Below are positions 47,401 through 57,316 of a stretch of 64,000 nt of DNA, piece after piece (position 1 is the stretch's first letter; the number at the start of each line of letters is the position of its first letter). The stretch is from assembly GCF_010183535.1 (NCBI RefSeq), contig NC_071333.1, forward strand, positions 12,212,587 through 12,276,586. Reading direction: 5' to 3'. A program made the position numbers and the translations under genes. This stretch comes from Caenorhabditis remanei. Lineage: Eukaryota; Nematoda; Chromadorea; Rhabditida; Rhabditidae. Under the pieces are notes generated by a model. The model did no database searches. It was given only the letters and a program-made list of their open reading frames with translations, and had not been told where the DNA came from.

Positions 47401-50400
47401 ATAACTGTGGAAGTGAATGACTTGTTTGATAACCCCACTCTGGTTGAGTTTGGAAAGCATATCGAACGCTTGAAATCAACTAAACTCGAAGATGGACCAA
47501 TTGACGAAGACGACCATATCCCAGACTACAATAATATCCGACTGACACATTCCCAGACGCAGATGTTTATGCTCCGTCAAATCGACGCTACTTCAAAATA
47601 CAATGTAATTTTCGAAATTGTTATCAACTACGACAATGAGTTTAGCTGGGAAAACTTGAAATATTCTCTACTCTCCCTGGTCGCTTATCAAGCAAGTTAT
47701 CGTAGTTTGTTTGGTAACACTAGCCCCCCAAATCAGAAGTTGTGTTCCCTCACAGAAAGTTTTCACAATCTTGATGATAGATGTGATCTCATCGAAGCGA
47801 TTTCTCATGAAACGAATCACTCGTTTGACATTGGGGTAACGACACCATTACGAGTACGAATTGGTGAGGACTGTGATAACAATCGAATTCACATCGTTTT
47901 CAATCAACATCATATTCTCACCGACGGATGGTCTATGACTATTCTCGCAGATACTATCAACACGTTTTATAATTCCTATAAAAATGGAATTGATCTCCCA
48001 AGAAAGTCACATCAGATGATCACTAAACTAGCAATCAAACAAAGCCAGGAATTTGAAAAACTGGAAGACAAAATCAAAGAAGTTGTGAAGTATTACAAGA
48101 ATTCAAATCACACTGTGATCCCTTATGATACAAATTATGGCTCTGAAGAGAATCACACGAGATTCATTAAGAAAATTCCTGCGAGATTGTGGACCAGAAT
48201 TACCGACTTGTCGAAAAAGTTCAGTACTACAACTCACCACATATGCCTGGCGTTTTTCTGTGAGTGCATCCGCTATTTTACTGGACAATCTGAGATAATG
48301 ATCGGGTATGCTGACTCTGGAAGGAACACGGAAAATTCGAATCTCATCGGATATTTTTTGAATAATGTATTGTTCAAAACATCAATCTCCCATGATGTCG
48401 TAGAATTTGAAAAAATTTTGAAGATTGTATCGAAGTCTCTTGAAACTAGTCGGAAGTTTTCAAATGTGCCATTCCACAAGATTGTTGAACAGAATAGAGA
48501 ATTGAATGCGATATCTATATATTTCAACTTCCGCCAAAAACTCGACTACCCAACAGTGTCTATTCCAGGAGCAAACTGTGAAATCAAGCATATTTCCTTG
48601 AACAATGCGTTTAGTTTTTCATTCACCATTGATGAAACCCCTTCCGGTTCTCTAATTTCAATCGACTATGATTGTTCAAAATACTTAAAGTCCACTGTCA
48701 ATATGTTCTCGAACATGTTTTTGAAAAAGGTGAACTTTTCCAAAAACAAAATCATACCCGTTCGTCGAGCCGACTACCCTTCTCATCTTTTCCAATGTGA
48801 CTTGTTGACCTCTTGGAAGCTATTTTCGGAGGAACCTGCACTTTTGCTCTCATCAAACACCATTTCCTACTCTGAACTGGCCCAAAAAATTGAGTGCACG
48901 GCGACAAACATTCAGAAACAATTTCACATTTTGAGAGCGGTATGTCTGAGAGAGGATGATATGATTGGGATTGATTCAAGTTATCCACCAACTGCTCTAC
49001 TTGCTTGTTGTTATTTGGGCATCACTTATTCTCCACTAGACCCAACTTGGCCGAAAGACCGTCAGAAGTTTAGTGGAGAAAAAGTTCAGATGCTTTTCAA
49101 ATATGATGCACTACCAAAGTATTCGAAAATCAGAAACTTTCAAACAAGAACCCTCTACGGTGGAATGTACACCATTTTTACGAGTGGCTCCACTGGAGTC
49201 CCAAAAGGTGTCTTTATGGCTGAACGTTCGGTCTCCTCATTTCTGACATCAGCGACAAAACAATGCATGTTCCGTGAGAAAGTGCGTGTTCTCGATTCGG
49301 TCAAACAAGTGTTTGATGTCAGTGTTTCAAACATCTTTGGAACGGTGTTCAATGGTGGTCTTCTCATTGCTCCCGACCACTCAACAACAATAACCGAAAA
49401 ACTTCCAAAGTGTCAATACGTTTTCTTACCGGCCGCCGTGTTCAATGGATTTACCACCAAAACAATGAGCAGGCTAAAAAATGTGGAGACACTAACAATC
49501 GGCGGAGAGACAGTCTCGAATGGTGTTCTGCAGAAAACGTTGCAACTATTACCGAATATGAGAATCATACAGATTTACGGACCCACGGAAACATGTGTTT
49601 GGTCTTTAACAAACCGTTGTCAATTATCATCGGAGAATATTGGATCAAGACTTGGGGCTTCAATGGAAAACGAAACATACCAAATACAAAATAATTATGT
49701 ACGTGGCATTCTGGATATTCGAGGAAGGTCTCTGGCTCGTGGCTACATAACATCGGACCCCACCGGAACATCGTTTATAGATAACTACTCTACTGGCGAT
49801 GTAGTTGATGCTAGATCAGGTTACCTACAATTCATTGGAAGAGTTGATAACCAAGTCAAATGGAAAGGTGTTCGCGTGGATTTGGCGGAACTTGAAAAAG
49901 AGTTCCTTATGTGCTTAGGCTTGCTTCAGGTTGCTATTGTTTATTCGAATCAAATGCTTATTGCTTTTATGGCTGGAAACAAAGCGAAAATGCAGTACTC
50001 CGTGCTTCTGGAAAAATTGAAAGATCGGACACAGATACCTGACCATTTCTTGCAAATCGAAAAAATGCCTTTGAATTCTAGTGGAAAAATCGAGAAGTCT
50101 CTACTTTTACAGGCATTTGAGAAGATTCGAAAGTCCTATAAACGAGAAATGGTCACATTGGAGAATTCGTTGGAAGAGAAGGTACAGCGATTCTTGATTT
50201 TTTCAATTTCAGAATTTTTATTATTTCTAGGTATCAAAAGTATCAAGTGAAGTTCTTGGTCGTCAGACATCGTTGACTGACAAGTTCACAGAAGTTGGTG
50301 GTAACTCTTTGACCTCAATTCAACTTGCGCATCGGCTCACCGATGAGTTGAAATTTGAAGTCAAGGCTCATGATATCCTTCAATCAAACAACTTCAAGGA

Positions 50401-51476
50401 TTTGAGCAATCAATTAGCTAAATCTGTTGAAAAGCCATCTTCAAAAATTCCAAATGTTATCACCAAACTGAGAGAGGTTGAGTGAATACTAAATGAAAAC
50501 TGTAACTTTAAGAATTTAGATTCCAAACTCAAAATTCAACATCTATCTGGTACATGCTATAGGCGGAACCATCTACCCGTATTACTCATTCCTGCAAATC
50601 TTCCCGAAAAACATTTCCCTTTATGGAATCGAGTTCGATTTGAAATACCCATCAAACGACTTGAGAGAACTTGCTCATTTCTATGCTCGAGAGGTATCGC
50701 ATTGTTTTTTTCATTAATAACAAAACAAGTGTTCTTGCAGATTGCTGCTCATGCCGGAGAAAAGCAAATCTTTGTTATGGGTCATTCGATGGGAGGAATT
50801 ATGAGTCGCGAGATAGTAGCAGAACTAAAAATTTGGGGTTATGAAATCCCATTCGTCATGCTATTTGATTCATGGGTCCTCCGAACTAATGAACTTGACA
50901 TTGAGAATATCAAACAATTTATTACGGTAAGTACATTAATAAATTTGAATCTAATATCTGTTATATCTATTGCAGTATGTCTTCTCCGGCCTTCCAGACA
51001 GTGAACATCGTATTGATAGAGCGGTATGCATATTTTTGGTACTCGTTCCTTGAGTTATTTTTTAATTGTAGATCAAACTCGCCCAACTTCTTAGAGAATA
51101 CAAAACTTCCGTTTCCGACACCAAATTATATTTATTCAAGAGTAAGCAGCTTGGAGATGCTGCGTTCAAAAAAGCTATTAGGTGAGTTCAAAACTGTGTT
51201 TTGAATACCATAATATGCCAAATTTCTATTCTTTTTTAGAGTCGATCTGAATGAGGAACTGTCTCGATCTATGACTTGTAACGGATTCGATGAGTTATCC
51301 CTCCAGCCGATTGAAACCTACTTGGTAAGAAATTGTTTTAAATCGGTTCATATTTCACAAAAACAAGTACTTTTCAGATTGACGGCGACCACGAATCCTG
51401 TCTCAAAGCCGAAAACTTGAAAAAAGTAAAGGATTTGATTCTTGCACCTTTCAAACCTTATTTTGATCACGCCTAA
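26508..51476 (+). CDS. pks-1: giant hybrid polyketide synthase / nonribosomal peptide synthetase
   Basis: One gene of about 25 kb and roughly 7,800 residues, close to the size I recall for C. elegans PKS-1. The 5' half has about twenty short introns; 39513-50181 is a single 10.7-kb exon; a few short exons follow to TAA at 51474-51476. Domain order: KS1, AT remnant, ACP1, KS2, AT remnant, DH1, ACP2, KS3, AT and DH remnants, ACP3, ACP4, KR1, ACP5, AT1, DH2, KS4, KR2, ACP6, KS5, AT2, KR3, PCP, C, A, T, TE. All five KS domains keep the Cys-His-His set. In C. elegans, PKS-1 and NRPS-1 build the nemamides in the canal-associated neurons to promote starvation survival; the same role is inferred here. 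Two introns (33149-33193 and 39214-39264) are multiples of three without stops and could be mistaken for coding sequence. The start is the first Met of KS1, so no loading domain precedes it. Confidence 0.95.
29460..32920 (+). other. pks-1: pks-1 module 2: KS2 - AT remnant - DH1 - ACP2
   Basis: KS2 has DTTCSSIA (Cys near 29985; Thr replaces the usual Ala), [11 protein letters not shown] (split by an intron near 30380-30424) and [10 protein letters not shown] (30560). The AT-like stretch 30870-31800 has AVGGFNSLV where GHSxG should be, so it cannot load malonyl itself. DH1 (31830-32580) has [12 protein letters not shown] with the catalytic His, and DGTLQAIVG supplying the D-x3-Q half, so dehydration is plausible, although Ser replaces the usual Gly after the His. 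ACP2 (32690-32910) has [10 protein letters not shown]. Confidence 0.8.
32980..36720 (+). other. pks-1: pks-1 module 3: KS3 - degenerate AT/DH - tandem ACP3/ACP4
   Basis: KS3 is the most canonical [12 protein letters not shown] (33565), [14 protein letters not shown] (34008) and [11 protein letters not shown] (34099). The region 34360-35700 has the AT-linker beginning ([11 protein letters not shown]), no GHSxG, the [10 protein letters not shown] border, and a DH-like fold with weak motifs ([13 protein letters not shown]), probably inactive. Two carrier domains follow: ACP3 (about 35970-36240, [18 protein letters not shown]) and ACP4 (36460-36690, [18 protein letters not shown]). They are alike enough to be a recent internal duplication. 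Confidence 0.8.
36730..38400 (+). other. pks-1: pks-1 KR1 - ACP5
   Basis: After a structural pseudo-KR half (about 36780-37200), the catalytic KR has the NADPH loop TGGLSGIG (37247), [11 protein letters not shown], the FKPKADG lysine, MSSFTAACG (Ser) and [11 protein letters not shown] (Tyr and Asn). The tetrad looks complete; the LKD triplet where B-type KRs carry LDD hints at B-type stereochemistry. ACP5 (38160-38390) carries [13 protein letters not shown]1 thus sits between carriers, with ACP4 before it and ACP5 after it. Confidence 0.8.
38410..40510 (+). other. pks-1: pks-1 AT1 - DH2 block without its own KS
   Basis: AT1 (about 38670-39690) is the first intact acyltransferase: [21 protein letters not shown] (Ser near 38955), YPFHSNLIE (a malonyl-type FH pair), and KFVNCVETL restored only when the exon at 39513 is joined. 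The ~90 residues between ACP5 and AT1 contain no KS. DH2 (39790-40500) has [12 protein letters not shown] (His) and DSAMHSI (the D-x3-H half), so it looks competent. A low-complexity Thr/Pro linker (40510-40545) leads to KS4. Confidence 0.8.
40560..43545 (+). other. pks-1: pks-1 module 4: KS4 - KR2 - ACP6
   Basis: KS4 has [10 protein letters not shown] (41020) and [11 protein letters not shown], but its first His motif reads [14 protein letters not shown], with Cys for the usual Gly after the His. There is no AT between 41760 and 42200, only linker. KR2 (42650-43110) has SGGTGGIG, the [11 protein letters not shown] lysine, [11 protein letters not shown] and QSNYAFANG, a complete set. ACP6 (43330-43520) has [12 protein letters not shown]. 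Confidence 0.8.
43600..47480 (+). other. pks-1: pks-1 module 5: KS5 - AT2 - KR3 - PCP
   Basis: KS5 has [10 protein letters not shown] (44030), [11 protein letters not shown] and [13 protein letters not shown]2 (45050-45960) is intact: [11 protein letters not shown] (45325) and [11 protein letters not shown]3 (46540-46990) has FGANGFVGR, the [10 protein letters not shown] lysine, [16 protein letters not shown] and ASANC. The carrier at 47250-47470 has [12 protein letters not shown], the LGGDS form typical of peptidyl carriers or of a carrier facing an NRPS. This is the only module with KS, AT and carrier in the textbook order. Confidence 0.85.
47520..51476 (+). other. pks-1: pks-1 terminal NRPS module: C - A - T - TE
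   Basis: The condensation domain (47530-48740) has [10 protein letters not shown], the intact HHxxxDG. The adenylation domain (48790-50120) has [11 protein letters not shown] (A3), [11 protein letters not shown] (A4, keeping the Asp that usually binds the substrate amine), IYGPTET (A5), YSTGDVV (A7), [13 protein letters not shown] (A8) and NSSGKIEKS (A10 Lys), so it should activate an amino acid I cannot name. The T domain (50200-50450) has [10 protein letters not shown]. The thioesterase (50520-51470) has GHSMGG (Ser near 50787), LLFDSWV (Asp) and DGDHESC (His). A TE here means the chain is released or handed on, in C. elegans to NRPS-1. Confidence 0.88.
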
Positions 51477-51504
51477 TTCTGCATTTGATTTGTTTATTTA
51501 TTTT

Positions 51505-51510
51505 AATAAA
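51505..51510 (+). terminator. poly(A) signal of pks-1
   Basis: AATAAA 28 bases after the pks-1 stop codon, in AT-rich sequence followed by T-rich DNA, as expected for a short worm 3' UTR. Confidence 0.7.
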
Positions 51511-54332
51511 ATGCATCACTTCAATAATAACTTGTATATTTGTTTAACCATAGAACTTTCTCATGCATTCATCTCATCATTCACGTCGTTCTATCCAGAA
51601 AAAAGTCTGTTTACCGCTTCCTACCTCCGGAAGTATACCAATTCATCATGTCATTCAAAGTAGGAAAAGCTAAAATAGTTCTTTATTGCTTTGAGTGGGC
51701 CAGAATGACTTCCATGAACTGTGAGGGAGTTTTGACGTTTTTTCACTTAAAATAACTTTTTTTTTGCTATTTCTGTTCATTTATTTAGAAGATGACTTCC
51801 CCTCATCACTCATGCTAAAAATGGAATGTTCCATCTGCATCTGTTTCGAAGCCACTCTTTGAAAAAATGTGATCCATGTAATTTGTCTTTTCTTTTCAGT
51901 TTTGCATTCACTTCATCATAATTCGTTATTTTTCCTGAATTCACTGATGACATCTGTTCAGTTATCCAGTTAATTGAACTGCTTTCCATATTTGATGAGT
52001 ATGAGAAAATGAGAGAAGATAGAGAAAAAGGTCATCTGTTTGATTGTGAACCGAATGAGAAGTGGAAAAAAGGAGAATAGAGCCAGTCGTCCCAATTGCA
52101 AGGAGGCGACAGCCAAAAAAAGCCGTGAGGCTCTTGTCCTTTCCGAAAACAACTAGAGAAAAGATGCAACTAGCCGTCCGCCGGGCCGGCTGCTGGTGTC
52201 CGACTCTTCTTGGCTTGCGGTCCCCGCATCCTCTCCTGTTTGTTCTCGTGACCATTCCAATACTCTATCCGCAATGCACAATCGAAAAAGGTTATTTGGT
52301 CACGATCGTTTTTGTGTCTTACGCTCTCTGACCATTCTCTCAATGTCTGATTATCGTCAGAACCATTACAGTTAAGCCGCCCTCGGCTAACTCTTTCAAC
52401 TGTCCACTTTTCGGTAAACACTTCTTCCGCAATGTCACTTGTTTTTCCGTCTGACGTGTTCATTTTTAACTGCATAGTCAAAGTAAATAGAGGCTAAAGT
52501 GCAGGAGGTTCGGAAATAGTCATTGAAACCTATTGCTAATTTTGAATTCATGAGAGGGATCACATAAAATAATTGAAAAAAAACCTCCTAGATCTTCTGA
52601 CCTTTCAAAAGAATTGATGCATCTAAAGAAGATAGAAGAGTGCTCGTAAACGTTCCAACATCTCTTTTTTAGGACACTAAATTCCCTTTTCGAAACTGAA
52701 TGCTTTTAGAAAGAATCCTATTTTGAAATGAAGAAATAAGAAGAAAGAAAAGTTCTTCGTTCTATTTTCAATTAAGGAATGGAATGGGTACGAGGTACAG
52801 CTGCTTTAATTTGATGGTACTACCCCGAACTGGATTTCATTTCGTTCTTTATTTTTGCACGTTTTCAATTTTCTCAAGAAATGTATTTTTGGTTTCAGTT
52901 CAGTATGATTTTCAAATTGGATACGTTTTCATTCGTATACGCTCTTTTTCTAAATTTTTGTTATTACTGTCACGCTTTTGAAAAGTAAATAGAAGCTACC
53001 GTATTAGCTCGAACGTTTTAGGTTCAGCGCGACCACGCTAAGCCCTATAATCCCATTGGAACGCATCACACCTGCTGCTTCCTTTGCTTCTTCTCATTAG
53101 TCTTAGTCACTCACCCCCCGAAAACAGTATGCACAGACTGAAAGGGTGACAAGACGGACGGTAAACACTTTTCCTTTACTGTTTTCCGCGTCGTTCCCTA
53201 CCATTCGCCTCCTTAACTCACCGTTTCTTCACATTTTCACTCTCTATTCTCTCAACACTATTTACGTGTATTGCGCACTTCCGCCTCGAATGACCCATCG
53301 AAGAGCTACTCTGCTGTTCGTATTTAGAAGGGAGGCCCCTCTTCACCTTTCACATCCTACCCGCCCCTTTTTTGAGTAAATCAACCACTTATGGTGAACA
53401 TGTCAGTTCACTGATAATCAAAGTTGATTGGACGGATAGGGTTGCTTCCTCACTTCATTCCGTACACTGTACCTGCGGTGGTTTCCTTCCTTCTTCCCCC
53501 ATTTTACTCTATTGTGTTGTAGTACCTTTTGATTGGATTGACAACAAAAGTAGTCGTACAATGGCAGTACGATTTCCGCGGTTGCTGACCAATAAGAATA
53601 ATAAGACGAAGAACTTTTTATTGTTTTCAATCGTTTTCTCTCTCTCTCTTTGTCATCCTGTTTTCTATAGGGCGTCCCTTTTTCCCACATGTTTTTTCTC
53701 CAATCACATAAGCTCAACATAAGTTCTTCCTGATGTACGATTCAATCATTTATTTTTGTCGATTTAAGCTTGAATCATTTCTTTGTTTTCCATTTTTGGA
53801 GAATCTAGTTCCGTCTTAGCAGTGCAATCTTCTGAAAGGTTTTGGTTTCATTACTTGATATGAAAAGAGTGTTCTTGGAAGGTTTATTGGAGGAGAGAGG
53901 TACTAAATTTCAAAAGATTCATCTTCTTTTCTCAAAATTTTCGAAATGTTTTATGCTCTTTTTGGATATCCATTTCCTGATGAAACCCATCTAGCTAATG
54001 ATGCTCCCATTGAATCCCAGAGGTGGCCACTTTTTTTTTGTTGCACGAATTCACTTTTCCGTGCTTTTAATTCGGTCAAGTGCTCGTCCTCCGTCTCTCT
54101 TCTCGTTTTTTTCCATTCTCCATTGCCCAGATTTTACCAACCATTTGCAGTGTCGTTCTATTTTTGAAAATAACCTGGAGTACATTGCTGTTCCAATAGT
54201 GACTGCCTGACTCCTAAATATAACAAATTGTATACGAATTTCATTGACTGTTTGTTTTCTGCTCACCCTCCTCTGTGGTCACTCGCACCTGTTGTCATAC
54301 CTCATTCGTGATTTCACTAAACACCTACTACA
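51511..54332. other. intergenic, upstream of the BRICHOS gene
   Basis: 2.8 kb without a supportable gene. A GC-richer patch lies at 52090-52250. From 52990 to 53720 the plus strand is pyrimidine-rich with CT runs, giving spurious low-complexity ORFs. No tRNA or repeat was recognised. Confidence 0.5.
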
Positions 54333-54339
54333 TTTTCAG
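54333..54339 (+). promoter_or_regulatory. acceptor abutting the BRICHOS gene ATG (probable SL1 site)
   Basis: TTTTCAG ends immediately before the ATG at 54340. In Caenorhabditis this position is typical of SL1 trans-splicing, which would leave essentially no 5' UTR beyond the leader. Confidence 0.6.
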
Positions 54340-55756
54340 ATGACGATCTTCACTAAGACCGAAACCACCGACGCCGAGAAGAAAACTGTCGAAGGCGTCA
54401 AGGAGGACACCCCAAAGGTAGGTTCATGCGTTTTTTGCTCTAGGTTAGGTGTCTGATATTTGAATTTATTTTCTGTATGAATAACTGTTCGTGGAAAATA
54501 AAACATATGAGTTTAGCAGGTGGTCGTCTGCGAAGCTGATGAGGAGAAGCACATCAGCAACTGTGGGTGGGTACCCATGGAGGGAGGAAACTTCGACCGG
54601 TAATATATGCTTAGAGATTTAATACTAACTTTTCTATTCAGACCAAAGGAGAAGAGAAGCTCTTCGTTTGGACCACTCTCAATCATTCGTCTTTCTCCAT
54701 CACCATTGGCCCGTACTCCATCTCCATCTCCACCGGATTATGAAAATGCTGTGAATGCTCGCAGGTAATTAAGTTTTTTTGGATTCTGATAATCAGAGAT
54801 GTATTCAGAATGCGCCGATGCACCAAGCTCACTTTCACACTTATCGCCATCTTCAGTTTCGTTATTTTGGTGTCTTTCTTCCTTTATCAACAAGGACTCA
54901 TCAGGTATAAAATTATAGTTTTACAAATAGTGAGTTTGAAGTTTTCATGTCGGATAGATAACAGTTTCGAATTGGACCTCATTTTGAAGATTATTTTAAT
55001 TATTGATAACAGTTATAACTAGACTCACTTGTAACTATACATAATTTACATTAAATTAATTTCAGCGTTGCCTACCAAAAAGGAGTTTACCATGGATGGA
55101 ACGCGGCTACCTTCTCTAACCGTGGAACGACTGAGCGTTTGGTTCAAAATGTTGAAATCAACGCCAACGATTCGTACGAGAAGATTGATGTCCCAAAGTT
55201 CGGATCCAACAGACCAGCTATTTTCTTGCATGATTTCAAGCAGGTACTCTGTTGTTTTTGTAAATTCAACTCTTTACTTTTCTCTTTTAGAATCTTACTG
55301 CTATTGTTGATACTGTTGGAAACCGTTGCTTCGTCAAGGAGTTAGACCGAACCAAAATCAGAAACCCGAGAATGTTGATTGAGATGCTCAGAAACATTGA
55401 TGTATGGTTGCTATAATAGTGAAACAGCTTCACATTTATATTTTCCAGATTATGGCTCCAGAAGTTGCTTACGCACAAACGCGCGTTGTTCGTGAAACCT
55501 ACAATGTTGGAGATGAGCTCACCAAAGCTGACATTAGCGTGTTCAACAGCACTATTCTTTCTCGTCACTGTGCATTCCGTCAGACTTACAAGCTCAAGAA
55601 ACAGGAAGCACAAACCCGCTCTAGACGATGTAACTTTACATTTCAGTCTAATTATAGATTAATAATTTGAAAGTTTCAGCTGCTGGTATTGGACCCGCTT
55701 TGACGTTTGCATCCATGGCTGGTGAGGAAGTGCAGTTGGAGGAGATCAGCTTCTAA
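54340..55756 (+). CDS. ITM2/BRI-type BRICHOS membrane protein
   Basis: Eight exons with consistent phases: 54340-54417, 54520-54599, 54642-54764, 54809-54904, 55066-55243, 55291-55401, 55449-55629 and 55680-55756. The cytosolic N-terminus is charged and then Ser/Pro-rich (LSPSPLARTPSPSPPDYENA); one membrane helix follows (TFTLIAIFSFVILVSFFLY), a type II topology. The lumenal part has the ITM2 pattern: FLHDFKQNLTAIVDTVGNRC, then LDRTKIRNPRMLIEMLRNI, then the second BRICHOS Cys in SRHCAFRQTYKL. A furin-type RSRR ends exon 7, and exon 8 encodes exactly the 25-residue tail that cleavage would free. ITM2 proteins traffic through the secretory pathway, and BRICHOS acts as a chaperone against aggregation. 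No known C. elegans gene symbol is assigned. Confidence 0.88.
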
Positions 55757-56467
55757 ATCGTTTTTCTTTTCCAACTAGATCACATGTTCTGCCAAACAAT
55801 ATTTATGCATATATCTAATGTTACTTAAAGGTACCAATTGAATAATGAGTTTTATTATTCCAGAGGTGCGGTGATTTTGAGAACTGTTCTTTGACTATAT
55901 ATATATGCTGCTAACAAAACTTTTATTATTTATTTATTTCGCTGACCTCATTTCCAGTCTCCTTTCTTTATTTTCTGTAAGTAGATGCAATCTTTCTTTT
56001 CTTATTTTTTGTGTAAAATTCCTAAATTGAAAAAAACACTTCCCTTCCAAATGTTAAAAAGAAAATCCATAACACGTTCCCGCAGTATGTATGGAGTGAG
56101 TTTTGCTTTCTTTGCAAAAAAGTACTAACTAACAAATGTTTCTCTGTCAGTAATCACCACGTGATGATTAACACCCAAATGGTTTCTCTATCCCTTTTTC
56201 CTTTTTTTGAATAAAAAGTCACACTTGATTTTTTGGCCTAAATCACGTAAGAAGCTTGACTGCCGGAAATCGAGCACTACGAAACAAATGACGACAATTA
56301 GAAAAGGAGGAGGAATGCAAAAAAAGTGTGAGACTACGGAAAAACAAATACGGAAATGTGTCAAAACTGGGCGGTAGCTATAGCTCTGCCGATATCATAA
56401 AAGGCAAATTCCGACTACATTTCAACTCCGGTTTCTGTTTTGACCACTTTATCAGAAGTGCTCGATT
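55757..56467. other. 3' UTR and intergenic, with a TATA-like site
   Basis: After the BRICHOS gene stop the DNA is AT-rich. Near 56396-56405 CATAAAAGGC resembles a TATA box 65-70 bp before the next ATG. A CACGTG-type palindrome (ATCACCACGTGATGAT) lies at 56154-56169, a possible E-box. Nothing else is recognised. Confidence 0.4.
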
Positions 56468-57266
56468 ATGTTGGTTCCGATTTTGATAATAGCTCTATTT
56501 TCCTCAATAGGTGAGATTTGTTCTTTCTAAATAAATTATATCCATTGAAACAATGTTCAGTCACTACTTACACTACTAAACCACCATGTTGCCGTGATCA
56601 TTTGGGGTCCGCGGCTTGCTCAAAGTTGATGCATCAAAATACAAGACTTTTTGCGAAAAGGTGCAATTCTGATGCCGAGTTCAGGTAAGTAACTTTTGAA
56701 GTTTAATTGAAGATGAATTTTTATTTTACCATTCCTAATATAAAATTTCCAGACTAATCCAATGTTGTTCCTCTTGTAATACTGACGGAATTGGAATGGC
56801 GTACGACTTGATTGCTCGTTCTCTTGTCTCCGAGCATTGTTTTGATAGATACGGTCCAAAATTCTGTGACAGGTTGAGCCCATCCCCTTTATTCCCTTCC
56901 AGTCTTGTTATTTTTCAATTGTCCATTTGCAGATATGTCAACAAGACAGACGTTTTTGAGCCACATAACACGTGGTCTTGTGACGGCGAAAATCCTCAAA
57001 TTGCTTTCCGTACATGTCGTAAATCGTGCGGGTACTGCAATTTTAGCGTCGTCCAATACACTTTGGATAATGCGCTTCAGGTCTTTTTTTTTATTTGGCA
57101 TTTGCAAAAAGAAAATTGTCTGAATTTTAAGGCGTGTCGTGTTCAACCGGTTGCCGAAGAAAAAAGAAGATGGAGATTGAAGTTTTATAGTAGTACAACA
57201 ACAACATCATCACCATCACCAATGGAAGTCATAAACTCGACTTTTCAATTTTGGAATCATAATTAA
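56468..57266 (+). CDS. small secreted Cys-rich protein, ShK-like (copy 1)
   Basis: Five exons. The first (56468-56510) encodes a signal peptide (MLVPILIIALFSSIG). Mature part: PPCCRDHLGSAAC, then QCCSSCN, CFDRYGPKFCDR, WSCDG and FRTCRKSCGYC, with spacing like paired-Cys extracellular worm proteins that end in a ShKT/SXC-type Cys pattern. The last exon adds a basic and Thr/Ser-rich tail. Stop TAA at 57264; AATAAA at 57292. A paralogue faces it on the other strand, 50 bp away. Such proteins are usually secreted into cuticle, gut or body cavity; the function is unknown. The ShK label is by motif resemblance only. Confidence 0.75.
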
Positions 57267-57316
57267 AACAGCATAACAATAACTTATTGACAATAAATTA
57301 TATAATTTAATACTTC

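Noticed and set aside
26508..51476. Bacterial contamination or recent horizontal transfer of the PKS/NRPS
   Set aside because: The gene has about twenty typical worm introns, a worm-like poly(A) signal and a C. elegans counterpart, so it is a resident nematode gene.
53146..53722. Several plus-strand ORFs of 70-116 codons
   Set aside because: Composition is low-complexity Phe/Ser/Leu from pyrimidine-rich DNA, with no domain, splice pattern or start context.
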